Assembly: GCA_012518115.1 (NCBI GenBank) | Contig: JAAYTD010000014.1 | Location: 1 to 64,000 of the forward strand | DNA length: 64,000 nt | Reading direction: 5' to 3' | Source: Ignavibacteria bacterium | GTDB taxonomy: Bacteria; Bacteroidota; Ignavibacteria; Kapaibacteriales; UBA2268 | Shown here: piece after piece, positions 1-8,985 of the stretch | How the letters are laid out: every line of letters begins with the position of its first letter | Numbering within the stretch: the stretch's first letter is position 1 | Notes under the pieces: model-generated | Told to the model about the DNA's origin: nothing | Seen by the model: the letters and a program-made list of their open reading frames with translations, nothing else | Databases searched by the model: none | Translations under genes and position numbers: made by a program

Positions 1-277
1 GTATGTTTTCCTCATCTATCTTTTTGTTTATATTTAGATATCTATTGTCTTTATTTTCAACATTTTTTGTTTTATTGTCATTAGCAACGTTCTGCTTATA
101 ATTGTCTTTTACTATCTTTTTTTCTTCGTTAATTTCACTTCTATTCTCTATTATCTTCGTTTCTTTGCTAGCGTTTATGTTTATCTTTTCTTTATCAATA
201 CTTAGTATGTTTTCCTCATCTATCTTTTTGTTTATATTTAGATATCTATTGTCTTTATTTTCAACATTTTTTGTTTT
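1..277. repeat. 73-bp direct repeat inside the FliK-like gene
   Basis: Bases 1-73 and 205-277 are identical, an offset of 204 nt or 68 codons, so the reading frame is kept. On the minus strand both copies encode the same stretch, which includes NVENKDNRYLNINKKIDEEN. The first copy may extend left beyond the window. A further 12-bp tandem duplication around a GCTAGC site lies near 346-370. Confidence 0.9.
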
Positions 278-1168
278 GTTGTTTTCTATATTTATCTTTT
301 TTTCATCATTTTTTTCAGTTTTATTTTCTGTTATTTTCCTTTCTTTGCTAGCACTTTCTTTGCTAGCGTTTATGTTTATCTTTTCTTCTTCACTATTTAG
401 TGTCTTTTCATTTTCTATCGTTCTGTTTACATTTACATAGTTAGTATCAATTTTTTCAATACTTTTTGTTTTCTCGTTGCTAACTACATTTTGTTTATTA
501 TTTTCTATGTTTATCTTTTTTTCTTTATTAATTTCAATTTTACTTTCTTCGCCAATATTTGCTACACCTTCATAGTCTGTATATTTATTTGTATGTGGGT
601 AACTATTTTCTGTTTGTTCTATATTTACTGTTTCCTCACCTAACAAGTTTTGTTTATTATTAACCATATGACTAATATTAATCGCCATTTTTTCAGAAAT
701 GCTTGTAGGTAAATTAGTCAAATTGTCTAAACTTATTATTTCTTTTGGTGTTGTTAATGTAGATTGAATAGTGTCGTTTTGTGTGCTATATTGTGTTTCT
801 ATTTCATTAAGGTTGCTATCTTTAATAGACGTAGTATCTATAAAAATGTTAGCATTAGTTTTTGTATTAGCACTATTTGTTTTTGAGGAGAGAATTATAT
901 ATTTCCAATCTGTAGATGAACTCTCTAATGTTGGCTCTTCTTCAATGATTTGTAGGTCGCTGCTGTCTATATTTGGTTTTATATTATAACTTGGACTATT
1001 TATAGCTAGTTGTATTAGATTTTCAAAAGATATGATATTGTTCATATCTTTTTCATTTAACTCAAGATGATTGCTTTTTATTTCTTGGTTTATTGGTTCG
1101 TTTACATTAAGAATTGTTGTTAAGCAGATATTGCTATTTATCATTGTTGATATTTTGTCCTTTATCAT
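1..1168 (-). CDS. FliK-like flagellar hook-length control protein, partial (C-terminus beyond left edge)
   Basis: An open minus-strand frame starts at ATG 1168 and runs without a stop to base 1, giving 389 codons. The visible part is hydrophilic, rich in Asn, Lys, Glu and Ile, and has no signal peptide or membrane segment. From about residue 216 it contains imperfect tandem units, each beginning with an EKKIN/EKKIV motif at residues 216, 289 and 349. The gene lies 41 nt downstream of a MotE-like gene in the same direction as fliL and fliM. In other flagellar operons motE-like genes commonly precede fliK. FliK proteins have long, low-complexity, poorly conserved N-terminal regions and a conserved C-terminal domain; that C-terminal domain would lie off the window. 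The FliK call therefore rests on position and composition, not on a seen domain. Confidence 0.5.
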   Translation of the reverse strand, partial: MIKDKISTMINSNICLTTILNVNEPINQEIKSNHLELNEKDMNNIISFENLIQLAINSPSYNIKPNIDSSDLQIIEEEPTLESSSTDWKYIILSSKTNSANTKTNANIFIDTTSIKDSNLNEIETQYSTQNDTIQSTLTTPKEIISLDNLTNLPTSISEKMAINISHMVNNKQNLLGEETVNIEQTENSYPHTNKYTDYEGVANIGEESKIEINKEKKINIENNKQNVVSNEKTKSIEKIDTNYVNVNRTIENEKTLNSEEEKININASKESASKERKITENKTEKNDEKKINIENNKTKNVENKDNRYLNINKKIDEENILSIDKEKININASKETKIIENRSEINEEKKIVKDNYKQNVANDNKTKNVENKDNRYLNINKKIDEENI

Positions 1169-1209
1169 ATGTGCGTCCTGCATTCAATGAGAAATTATTT
1201 TGTGTTGAT

Positions 1210-2169
1210 TTATTTTATATCTACTGCGTATTTTAATATTTCAGCAGCTTTAATTGGATCCATAGCTTCAATAACTTTGCCAGCTTTTTTCTTTTGCATT
1301 TTCTTCAATATAATTGCGGCTTGTTCATTATTTAGATTTTGTATAAGTTTTGCAACTTCTTTTGGTTTTGCTTTATTATAAAGAGCAGCGAAAGAGTTAT
1401 AGTTTTCAGTAATCAGAGAATCTTTTTTTTTATTATATTTTTCTTTAAGTTCTTTGAGCTCTTTTTCTTTTTTTTCTAATTCAAGTTTTGATTTTTTAGC
1501 TTCGTTTTTAGACTTTGCTAATTCTTCCTGTGTTTTTTTATAATCTTCTGTAGATTGAGTGTATTTCTTCTGTAAATTATTTGTTTCGTTCTCTAACTTT
1601 TCAATTTTTTTTTGATTTTTTTTCAGAGAATCATCTAAATTTTTTGTTCTATTTATTAATTCTTTTTGTTTGTTAATTGTTCTATTTATTGAATCTTTAT
1701 ATTTTTTTCCTTTCCATTTAATATTTTTCAAAGAATCGTCTAAGTTACTTATTTTATTTTCGAGTAACTTCAAAGAATCCTTTAACTGATTAGCATATTT
1801 TTTTATGTTTTTTTCCTGCTCAGTTAATTTTTCATTTTTAAATTTTAATTCTTGTTCCTTATTCTCCAATTGAATTTCGAAGTATTTTAATTGTTCAGGT
1901 GTAACTTCTACTAATGTATCTATTTCTATATTTTTTAGCGGGATAGGATTACGTCTTTCTATATCTTTTTCAATTTGTTCTTGTTCTTTTATTTCTTGTT
2001 TTTTTATTTTCTTTTGGTATTCAATATTAGCTAGTGAGTCGGCTCTAGGGCTATTTATTCCTATCCAATGAGGCTTAAACATATATAGTCCAATACCGGT
2101 CGCAACAATAGCACCGAATATTGTAGCAATAATTGCTATCCAAATTAGAATTTGTTTTATATTTGACAT
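1210..2169 (-). CDS. MotE-like flagellar protein (MgtE N-domain-like, coiled coil)
   Basis: This 319-residue protein has one N-terminal membrane segment (about residues 7-30). A long, strongly charged coiled-coil region follows (about 45-250, rich in K, E, L, N and Q). The C-terminal 60 residues resemble the MgtE N-terminal fold: the motifs KPKEVAKLIQNL, EQAAIILKKM and AMDPIKAAEILKYA match the helical repeats of that family. The architecture is that of MotE, a periplasmic chaperone/partner of the flagellar stator protein MotB. It starts 27 nt after fliM and is followed by the FliK-like gene, the usual neighbourhood of motE. The coiled coil is longer than in many relatives. Family assignment is good; the exact role is inferred. 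Confidence 0.75.
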   Translation of the reverse strand: MSNIKQILIWIAIIATIFGAIVATGIGLYMFKPHWIGINSPRADSLANIEYQKKIKKQEIKEQEQIEKDIERRNPIPLKNIEIDTLVEVTPEQLKYFEIQLENKEQELKFKNEKLTEQEKNIKKYANQLKDSLKLLENKISNLDDSLKNIKWKGKKYKDSINRTINKQKELINRTKNLDDSLKKNQKKIEKLENETNNLQKKYTQSTEDYKKTQEELAKSKNEAKKSKLELEKKEKELKELKEKYNKKKDSLITENYNSFAALYNKAKPKEVAKLIQNLNNEQAAIILKKMQKKKAGKVIEAMDPIKAAEILKYAVDIK

Positions 2170-2196
2170 GTTTAATTTATTATCTACTTTTACTTA

Positions 2197-3201
2197 TTAG
2201 CTGTAAATATCTTCTTCATATAAATCGTCTTCGGTAAGCGGTCTAATAATTCTCACTGCTTTTTTTCCTTCGACTGTCCCAGGGCGTGCTGCAAGTTTTC
2301 TTTTTCCTGCAATAATTACTTCAATTTCTTCATCAACTCTTTTTTTTAGTTTTAATATATCTCCGTTTTTTAAGTCTAGGAGTTCGGTAACTGTGATAGA
2401 TGTTTTACCTAACTCTGCTACTACAGGTAAGTAAGTAGTTGATATTTGTTGGTTTACGGTTAATATGTTTTCTTTTGTTTTTTTAATACTTACCGGCATA
2501 GAAGATGAAGTAACTTGTTGTCTGTTAAGTTTTGCTAAAACTTCTTCTAATGCGAATGTAGGAAAACACAAATTGAGTAAAAAAGTTTGAGAGCCTATAT
2601 ATACGTCAAAAGAAATAACTATTACGATTTCAGAAGAAGGAGCTATTTGTACGAAATCAGCCTCTTGTTCTAATCGTTGGTATCTGAATCCTATATCGGA
2701 TATTGATTTCCAAGCATTTTTTAAGTCGGTCAAAGCATGTTCAATAATTCCTCTTATAACAGTTTGTTCTATTGCTGTAATAGTTCTCGCTTTTGGCTCT
2801 GCATCAGCATTTCCTCCGAGTAGTCGTTCTACAATGATAAGAGCTAGTTCAGGACTTATTTCTAATATTCCACTTCCATCAGTTCCTTCGATAGAAAAGA
2901 CATATAAACAGCTAGGATTAGAAACGGATAGAATATATTCAGAATAGAACAGTTGATCAACAGCAGTTGTTATAATATTTACTGTTGTCTGTAGCTTAGA
3001 TACAAGATAGTAAGAAAATATTTCAGCAAAATTTTCATGGATAGACTGTAGAGTTCTAACTTGATTTTGTGATATACGGTTAGGGCGATGAAAATCATAT
3101 TTATTTATGTCTTCATTTCTAATTTTTTTAGCCGGATATTTGTCACTTATATTTTCTAATAATTCATTTATATTCTTTTTTGATAACTTCTGTTTTGGCA
3201 T
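2197..3201 (-). CDS. fliM: Flagellar motor switch protein FliM
   Basis: The 334-residue product is a C-ring switch protein that binds phospho-CheY and contacts FliG and FliN. The N-terminal segment (LSKKNINELL, residues 6-15) is a recognisable but diverged form of the CheY-binding LSQxEIDALL motif. YDFHRPNRIS follows at 35-44. The middle domain contains the hallmark GGNAD (129-133). The C-terminal SpoA/FliN-like domain covers about 250-325 (ELGKTSITVTELLDLKNGDI and ARPGTVEGKKAVRI). The gene starts 18 nt after fliL in the same transcription unit. Length is normal for FliM. No separate fliN is visible in the window. Confidence 0.95.
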   Translation of the reverse strand: MPKQKLSKKNINELLENISDKYPAKKIRNEDINKYDFHRPNRISQNQVRTLQSIHENFAEIFSYYLVSKLQTTVNIITTAVDQLFYSEYILSVSNPSCLYVFSIEGTDGSGILEISPELALIIVERLLGGNADAEPKARTITAIEQTVIRGIIEHALTDLKNAWKSISDIGFRYQRLEQEADFVQIAPSSEIVIVISFDVYIGSQTFLLNLCFPTFALEEVLAKLNRQQVTSSSMPVSIKKTKENILTVNQQISTTYLPVVAELGKTSITVTELLDLKNGDILKLKKRVDEEIEVIIAGKRKLAARPGTVEGKKAVRIIRPLTEDDLYEEDIYS

Positions 3202-3219
3202 AATTAACTATATAATTAT

Positions 3220-3975
3220 TTAATTTGGTTGTATTAAAAACGTTACAATTTGAACTTCTCCTAATTGTAGGCCGAAATTTCTAAATACAGGTCTTAGTTG
3301 AGTACGAATTATATTTTTTAGATCGCCTCGCATAGCTTGGAATTCTGCTTCGCTATATGTAGCAATTAGTTCGTTTAAGTTACTAGTGATTCTTGTTTTT
3401 AATTTTTTGTATCCTGTAGATTCGAAATTAATTTCTCTTGTAGCTGCTTCATCTTTACCTTCAATTTTTACTATTTCCATAGAGGTTTTATTTTCTTCAT
3501 CATATACACGAAAATCTAATGCTAACTCAAGCACAATAAAGACATTTGCGTTACCTCTAGGATTAGAAACGATTTTTCCGGTTTCAAAAACAAGTATATC
3601 AGGCATGTTGGACATTTTTTCTGCTTCCATTTCATCAATCTCTTCAGGTGTTTTGCCTTCTTTTGTTTTTGCTTCTAATATCTCGCGATTAGCTTTCTGT
3701 ATAGCAGCAGTTATATTAGCAGTGTCTAAGACTGCTCCACCACCTTGAGTTGGAAATAATTTTGAAGCGACAATAGAACCTACAACTACGCTAGCTATAA
3801 TTAGAACAACAGCACCAACAGATATACCGATAATAACAGGTAATGATAGCGCTCCTTCTTTTTTAGCTTTAGCTTCTTTTGTCTTTTTGCCTTTTCCTTC
3901 GTTTTTAGGGTCGTTTTCTAATTCTGTATTTTCTTTATTTTCTTCATTTTCAATTTCTTTGTTTTCTTTAGCCAT
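3220..3975 (-). CDS. fliL: Flagellar basal body-associated protein FliL, with extended cytoplasmic N-terminus
   Basis: FliL is a single-pass inner-membrane protein that rings the stator units in the periplasm. This 251-residue version has a very charged N-terminal cytoplasmic tail (residues 1-42, alternating Glu and Lys clusters), a membrane helix at about 46-72, and a periplasmic domain. The periplasmic end is typical of FliL: a helix with RITSNLNELIATYSEAEF, then LKNIIRTQLRPVFRN and a final hydrophobic strand. Typical FliL proteins are about 140-180 residues, so the tail and the linker after the helix are expansions. It is the first gene of the minus-strand flagellar operon. Its promoter should lie in the 255-bp AT-rich gap shared with the divergent exonuclease gene; no clear consensus was seen there. 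Confidence 0.85.
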   Translation of the reverse strand: MAKENKEIENEENKENTELENDPKNEGKGKKTKEAKAKKEGALSLPVIIGISVGAVVLIIASVVVGSIVASKLFPTQGGGAVLDTANITAAIQKANREILEAKTKEGKTPEEIDEMEAEKMSNMPDILVFETGKIVSNPRGNANVFIVLELALDFRVYDEENKTSMEIVKIEGKDEAATREINFESTGYKKLKTRITSNLNELIATYSEAEFQAMRGDLKNIIRTQLRPVFRNFGLQLGEVQIVTFLIQPN

Positions 3976-4230
3976 GATAAACCTTACAAAAAGTATATAA
4001 AAATAGTTTTTTTTAATTTTTTATTTAATATAAATATAATAAGCAAGAAATTTTTATGCCAATTTAAATATCAGCAAGTTTAAAGTTAATAAAAATCAAT
4101 GATAAATCCATGTTTTTTTGTACAAAAATAAAAAATAATTTTGATTATGATATAAATTTTGTATTTTAAACAAATGTCTTTGATGTTAAATTCATAAATA
4201 TTTTTTTAATGATCATACATTTTAATTAAT

Positions 4231-5526
4231 ATGACACCCATATCAGATGTAATATTTGCAGTAGTAGACATAGAAACTACTGGTTCTACTACTTCTAGCG
4301 ACAGAATTATAGATATTTCTTCGGTTACAGTTAAAGATAATGAAATCATTCAAATTTACAATTCACTTGTTAATCCTCATCAGCAAATCCCGATTTTCAT
4401 ACAAAATATGACAGGAATTACTGACGATATGGTAAAAAACGCTCCTGAAGCTTATGACGTTATGGCTGATATTAATAATATTTTTTTGCAACCTAATACT
4501 TACTTTGTTGCTCATAACTATAACTTTGATTGGCGTTTCATTTGTGAAACTATGCAACGCGAGCACTCTATTAATATAGATTTACCAAAAATTTGCACCT
4601 TAAAGCTAGCGCGTAAAATAATTCCTAGCTCTATTAAGAAGAATGTCGGTGATTTAGCGAAGTACTTTAACATTCCTATAATAAATCGTCATCGTGCATT
4701 TGATGATGCACTAGCGACAGCATATTTTTTCATGGAAATGTTGTTTATTCTAAAAAATAAATATAACATTCAATACGTAGAAGAAATTGTTGAATTTCAA
4801 GATGCAAAGACTGTTAAATTTCGCAAAGTAGATGTTAAATTGAGAAATACATTAGATTCGTTACTGCAATTATTACCTAATTCTCATGGTGTTATGAAGC
4901 TTTTAGATGCAGAAAAAGAAGTTCTGCATCTAACAAAATCTCATAATTTAAAAGAACATTTTTTAAGCTATATTGACCAACTTGAATGTTATTCTGAAAA
5001 AATTTCAGATGTTTTAGCAAAAACTCATTATATAGAATGGATAGGTGTTGATTCTGAACTTGAAAAAAATTTAATTTATTATGAAGAAATACAAAAGTAT
5101 TTGCCTAAATATGATGTTGTTGATAATTTTTGTAGGAACAAAGATAATATAACTAATAGTTCGCATTCATCAACTTTTATTGTTTTGCTTGAAAACTCAT
5201 ATTGCGAAAAAACAGTAGATGTATTTTTTATTCATAAAAATTTCTTATGTGAAGTAATGACAGTTGGAGTGAAATCAGATTTAACAAATGTTTATCAAGT
5301 AATAGAAAAAGTATTTTATCAAGAAGATCTAGAAGAAAATACAGATGGTAATATAGTTAAAATTATAAATAATTGGTTGAAAAAATATGAACATACATCT
5401 ATTATTGTTGATTTAGACGGCAAAAAGATAGATGATTTTTATGCAATTGTTTCTGAAAAGATATTGAATTTTTTCTATACAGAATCTTTGAGGCGAGAGC
5501 AACAAATTTACTTAACTAATTCGTAA
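4231..5526 (+). CDS. DnaQ-type 3'-5' exonuclease fused to a degenerate UvrC-like GIY-YIG domain
   Basis: Residues 1-175 form a DEDDh exonuclease domain like DNA polymerase III epsilon. The metal-binding set is visible as D13 and E15 in VDIETTG, D100 in HNYNFDWRF, and H154 with D159 in HRAFDDA. Residues about 212-298 align with the GIY-YIG domain of UvrC/Cho proteins: LLPNSHGVMKLLDAEKEVL, then YIEWIGVDSELEKNLIYYEE ending in KYLPKYD. The key positions are altered, with GIY read as GVM (220-222) and Y(V/I)G as HLT (233-235), and the catalytic Arg position not retained. A Glu remains at about 285. DnaQ/GIY-YIG fusions are known as Cho-like nucleases. Here the exonuclease looks active and the endonuclease does not. 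The C-terminal 130 residues are unassigned. The 3' end overlaps the convergent sigma factor gene by 19 bp. Confidence 0.8.
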   Translation: MTPISDVIFAVVDIETTGSTTSSDRIIDISSVTVKDNEIIQIYNSLVNPHQQIPIFIQNMTGITDDMVKNAPEAYDVMADINNIFLQPNTYFVAHNYNFDWRFICETMQREHSINIDLPKICTLKLARKIIPSSIKKNVGDLAKYFNIPIINRHRAFDDALATAYFFMEMLFILKNKYNIQYVEEIVEFQDAKTVKFRKVDVKLRNTLDSLLQLLPNSHGVMKLLDAEKEVLHLTKSHNLKEHFLSYIDQLECYSEKISDVLAKTHYIEWIGVDSELEKNLIYYEEIQKYLPKYDVVDNFCRNKDNITNSSHSSTFIVLLENSYCEKTVDVFFIHKNFLCEVMTVGVKSDLTNVYQVIEKVFYQEDLEENTDGNIVKIINNWLKKYEHTSIIVDLDGKKIDDFYAIVSEKILNFFYTESLRREQQIYLTNS

Positions 5527-6089
5527 ATTTCTTTTAGATATTTACGTAAGTGCAATACAGCATAGCGCTTCCTAGCTAGTAGTGTGTTTATATTTACTCC
5601 TGTTTCACGTGCCATTTCTTTAAAAGAAATACCTTCAAATTCATTTCGTTCAAACACAAGTCTTTGTTCTTCTGGCAGTGTTTTTAGACCGTTTTGAATC
5701 GCTTCCCAAATAGTGTTTCTTAATAATGACATTTCAGGACATTGAGAAGTATCGCCTATAAAATAATCAAAATTATCATTATCGTCGCCGGGAAATTTCA
5801 GATTTGAGAAAGTTGCAGCGCGTTTTTTTCTATAAGTATCAATAATACGGTTTCTTAATGCAGTAAATATCCAAGATGGTATATTGTCTATTGTGTGCGT
5901 TTTATTTTGTTGAGAAATAGTAGTCAATAGACTTGTAAAAACATCTTGCAAAATATCTTCTGCTTCTATTTGATTTGATACTCTTTGTTTTATAAAAGCA
6001 AGATATTTTCTACGTTCAGATATGAATAGATTTTCTATTTGTTTTTCTAACGATAAGTTATTGTCATTAGTTGATTTTTTTTCTTTCAT
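5508..6089 (-). CDS. ECF-type RNA polymerase sigma factor
   Basis: The 193-residue product has sigma-70 region 2 at about residues 25-100, with EAEDILQDVFTSLL as the core-binding helix and IPSWIFTALRNRIIDTYRKK as the -10 recognition helix. Region 4 lies at about 140-185 (LPEEQRLVFERNEFEGISFK, then ARETGVNINTLLARKRYAVL). Regions 1 and 3 are missing, as in the extracytoplasmic-function group. No anti-sigma factor gene is adjacent: the divergent neighbour is a sugar transferase gene, and the convergent neighbour is the exonuclease, which it overlaps by 19 bp. Regulon and signal are unknown. An acidic linker (about 105-125) sits between the domains. Confidence 0.9.
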   Translation of the reverse strand: MKEKKSTNDNNLSLEKQIENLFISERRKYLAFIKQRVSNQIEAEDILQDVFTSLLTTISQQNKTHTIDNIPSWIFTALRNRIIDTYRKKRAATFSNLKFPGDDNDNFDYFIGDTSQCPEMSLLRNTIWEAIQNGLKTLPEEQRLVFERNEFEGISFKEMARETGVNINTLLARKRYAVLHLRKYLKEIYELVK

Positions 6090-6167
6090 ATTTTATTTAC
6101 AAAAATACAAATTAAAAATCACTTTACAAAAATATATATTTGATTTTTTTAAAAAATAGTTTTTTTC

Positions 6168-6198
6168 TTTGTAAAATCAAATAAATTAGTTATCTTGC
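6168..6198 (+). promoter_or_regulatory. Candidate Bacteroidota-type promoter for the WbaP-like gene
   Basis: A TTTG box at 6168-6171 is followed after 19 nt by TATCTTGC at 6191-6198. This resembles the Bacteroidota pattern TTTG-N19-TAnnTTTG, but the last half of the -7 box deviates. It is 84 nt upstream of the start codon. Confidence 0.4.
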
Positions 6199-6281
6199 AA
6201 AACTATTTTTTACTTTTATAGTAATAAATAAATAAATATATATTGAGATAATAAAGTAAAACTAACATTTGAAATAAGTTA

Positions 6282-7769
6282 ATGAATAAATTAAACTTAG
6301 GGAAATTGAAATTAAAAGATATAACTAACATTCTAAAGAATATAGAGAATGACAGTAGTAAGCGGTTTACTTTTGGGAAGTTGCTAACTACTTCATTGTT
6401 GATTATTGCAGATATGTGTAGTGTTTGTTTAAGCTTTTTATTTGCTATATTTTTGCAAAGTTTATTTTACTCTTCTGTTTCGTCGGTTAATATGTTTGAG
6501 CCGTTAGCATTAGCGTTGATTTTATTAACTTTGCCTGTGTTTCCTGTAGTTTATTCTTTTTCAGGTTTGTATCCGTCTTATGGTAATGACCAAGTGAAAG
6601 AATTTAGGAATATAGCTATTTCTGCTACTGTAATTTTTGTGCTATTGATAATGGCAATTCCTATCTTACAAAATATTCCTGTTTATCCGCGTTTTACTTT
6701 TGTATTAGCTTGGTTTTTTACTTTATGTCTTACAGTTCCTTTGCGTTATCTTGTAAAAAAAGTCCTTTCGAAATATGATTGGTGGGGACTTCCTGTGATG
6801 ATCATTGGCGGTGGTCGTGCAGGTACTAAAGTGATAAACACTTTACATAAGCAAAAATTGTTAGGCTTAAGACCTGTAATTGTTATAGATGATGATGTTG
6901 ATAAGTGGGGTTATATTGAAGATGTTCCTGTCGTTGGTGGACTAAATATTATTCCTACTCTTTCAAGCAAGCTTAATATAAAACATGCTATTATTGCGAT
7001 GCCAAAAGTGCCTTCGGCTCGTCAAATGAATATCGTTCGTGAAAATTCGCGTTATTTTTCAAATTTAACAATCATTCCTGATATGTTTGATTCAGGTTTG
7101 TGGACATCAACACGTGATTTAGGCGGGCTGCTTGGATTAGATGTTCAAACAAAATTACTAAAGAAATCTTCGCAAATAAAGAAACGTATTTTTGATCTAA
7201 TACTAGCATCAATTTTACTTGTTTTGTCAGCACCAATACAATTACTTGTCGCACTATTAATAAAACTTGATTCGCGGGGTAATGTATTGTTTGTTCAAAA
7301 ACGATGTGGCATAGGAAAGAAAGAATTTGACATGTTAAAATTTCGTAGTATGCAAATTGACGCAGACGAAAGATTACAAGAAGTTCTAAAAGACGATGAA
7401 AAATTACGTGAAGAATTTGAAGTTTATCATAAAATAGATAACGATCCACGCCTTACACGTGTAGGTAAGTTCATTAGGAAATATAGTTTAGACGAACTCC
7501 CACAACTTATAAATGTGATTAAAGGTGATATGAGTTTAATAGGACCACGCGCTTATTTACAGTGGGAGGTTGAACATTTGAAGTCTGATAATCCTATATT
7601 TCAAGTTAAGCCCGGCGCTAGTGGTTTATGGCAAGTTACAGATAGAAATTCTTCTTTTGAAGAAAGAGTTAGGATAGAAGAATATTATGTGCGTAATTGG
7701 TCTTTCTCTTTAGATTGTATTTTAGTAGGAAAAACTATCGTTGCTATAATAAAAGGAACAGGAAATTAA
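6282..7769 (+). CDS. Polyprenyl-phosphate sugar phosphotransferase (WbaP/WcaJ type)
   Basis: The 495-residue enzyme should transfer a sugar-1-phosphate from a UDP-sugar to undecaprenyl phosphate, the first membrane step of exopolysaccharide or O-antigen synthesis. Residues about 35-165 hold several membrane segments. A Rossmann-like domain follows ([17 protein letters not shown], about 168-290). The catalytic Bac_transf domain covers about 300-495 with all expected blocks: [13 protein letters not shown] re-entrant helix, [41 protein letters not shown], and [10 protein letters not shown]. The WGLP start of the middle domain is reminiscent of WbaP (galactose-1-phosphate) enzymes; substrate is not determined by sequence alone. 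It probably heads a small operon with the lipoprotein and GT4 genes downstream. Confidence 0.9.
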   Translation: MNKLNLGKLKLKDITNILKNIENDSSKRFTFGKLLTTSLLIIADMCSVCLSFLFAIFLQSLFYSSVSSVNMFEPLALALILLTLPVFPVVYSFSGLYPSYGNDQVKEFRNIAISATVIFVLLIMAIPILQNIPVYPRFTFVLAWFFTLCLTVPLRYLVKKVLSKYDWWGLPVMIIGGGRAGTKVINTLHKQKLLGLRPVIVIDDDVDKWGYIEDVPVVGGLNIIPTLSSKLNIKHAIIAMPKVPSARQMNIVRENSRYFSNLTIIPDMFDSGLWTSTRDLGGLLGLDVQTKLLKKSSQIKKRIFDLILASILLVLSAPIQLLVALLIKLDSRGNVLFVQKRCGIGKKEFDMLKFRSMQIDADERLQEVLKDDEKLREEFEVYHKIDNDPRLTRVGKFIRKYSLDELPQLINVIKGDMSLIGPRAYLQWEVEHLKSDNPIFQVKPGASGLWQVTDRNSSFEERVRIEEYYVRNWSFSLDCILVGKTIVAIIKGTGN

Positions 7770-7832
7770 TAAAATATAACTATTTATAAAATTATTTTGT
7801 TTTAATGTTGTAAAACATTAATTATAGCTATT

Positions 7833-8975
7833 ATGATACAAAACAAATTATTGTTAATTTCGGCACTTCTATTTCTCATTTTTTTTAGTTCTTGTATAGA
7901 TGATCCCAACCAAGCTATAGAAAATTTCACTGCAGGAAATACAGGTGCCTTGGTGCTTTGTGAAGGATTGTACGGCACGGACAATTCTACGATTACTTGT
8001 ATAAATTTAGAGGACGGAAGTTCAATAGATACTTATTTCCGAACTGCTAATTATGGGCAAAAACTTGGCGATATTGCCAACGATATGGAAATAATTGATT
8101 CAATAGTATATGTGTCGGTTTCTAATTCCGGAACGATAGAAGCTTTTGAATTGAAAACAGGTAAATCTATAGGACGAATTAAATTCCCTCCAAATGTAAT
8201 GCCAAGAAAATTACTCATAATGAGTGATTCTCTCGCTTATGTTTCCACTTACATTTCTATGTCTGAAAATGATTTTTTTGTGTATGAATTTAATCCTAAA
8301 AAATTAGAATTGACAGGAGTGAAAATTCAAGTCGGTTCTCACCCCGAAGGAATGACAGCATATAAAAACAAACTTTATGTTCTAAATTCTGGATATGGCG
8401 ATTTTCATTCACATCATAGCAAAGCTTCTACAATTTCTGTAATTGATTTATCAACAAAAACAGAAATAGATTGCATCAAAACAGAAAATAATCCTAATAG
8501 AATTTATGCTACAAAGGACGGAAAAATTTATGTAGTTTATTGGGAATTGCCATCTTTGAAAGACAGTGCAAGTGGCGGAATTTTAGAATATGACGCTGAG
8601 AATATGAAAGTCTTAAGACATTGGAAAACAATGGCTTATGATTTATGTTTGAATGAAAATTGTGATACGATTTTCTATCTTAATAGTTCGCTTGGTGCAT
8701 CCTCTGACGGCAATACTTCAAAAGGTGTAAATTATATTGCACTAAATGAAGAAAAGACGCAAGTTCAACAATTTATTGAAAATACAAAAGATAATGAGAT
8801 TTGGACAGCAGTAGCTTTAAATAAACAGCGGAATGAAATTTGGGTTACAAACTCTTATCGCTATACAAGTGCAGGTGAATTAATGATTTACGATTTAACT
8901 TCAAAAGCTATAAAGCAAAGATACAAAACAGGAGTTATTCCAAATAAAATCAAATTTTACTCACTCTTAAAATAA
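7833..8975 (+). CDS. Beta-propeller (YncE/YVTN-like) lipoprotein
   Basis: The 380-residue product starts with a lipoprotein signal peptide (hydrophobic residues 6-17 then FFSSC, lipid-attachment Cys at about 21). The rest shows repeated blocks typical of a surface or periplasmic beta-propeller, such as DSIVYVSVSNSGTIEAFELK, GMTAYKNKLYVLNSGYGD, STISVIDLSTKTEI and NEIWVTNSYRYTSAGELMIY. These resemble YncE/DUF5074-type propellers of Bacteroidota. It lies 63 nt after the sugar transferase and 10 nt before the GT4 gene, so it is probably co-transcribed with polysaccharide genes. Ligand and role are unknown; propellers of this type are often binding or scaffold proteins rather than enzymes. Confidence 0.75.
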   Translation: MIQNKLLLISALLFLIFFSSCIDDPNQAIENFTAGNTGALVLCEGLYGTDNSTITCINLEDGSSIDTYFRTANYGQKLGDIANDMEIIDSIVYVSVSNSGTIEAFELKTGKSIGRIKFPPNVMPRKLLIMSDSLAYVSTYISMSENDFFVYEFNPKKLELTGVKIQVGSHPEGMTAYKNKLYVLNSGYGDFHSHHSKASTISVIDLSTKTEIDCIKTENNPNRIYATKDGKIYVVYWELPSLKDSASGGILEYDAENMKVLRHWKTMAYDLCLNENCDTIFYLNSSLGASSDGNTSKGVNYIALNEEKTQVQQFIENTKDNEIWTAVALNKQRNEIWVTNSYRYTSAGELMIYDLTSKAIKQRYKTGVIPNKIKFYSLLK

Positions 8976-8985
8976 TTTTACGTTA

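Noticed and set aside
102-440. Hydrophobic plus-strand frame rich in Phe, Ser, Leu and Ile, looking like a membrane protein
   Set aside because: It is the complement of the AT-rich, Asn/Lys/Glu-rich repeat region of the minus-strand FliK-like gene, which explains its composition; no ribosome site and no homology.
7802-7821. Short perfect inverted repeat (TTAATGTT/AACATTAA) before the propeller lipoprotein gene
   Set aside because: AT-only 8-bp stem without a T-run inside a 63-bp gap of an apparent operon; too weak to call a terminator or operator.
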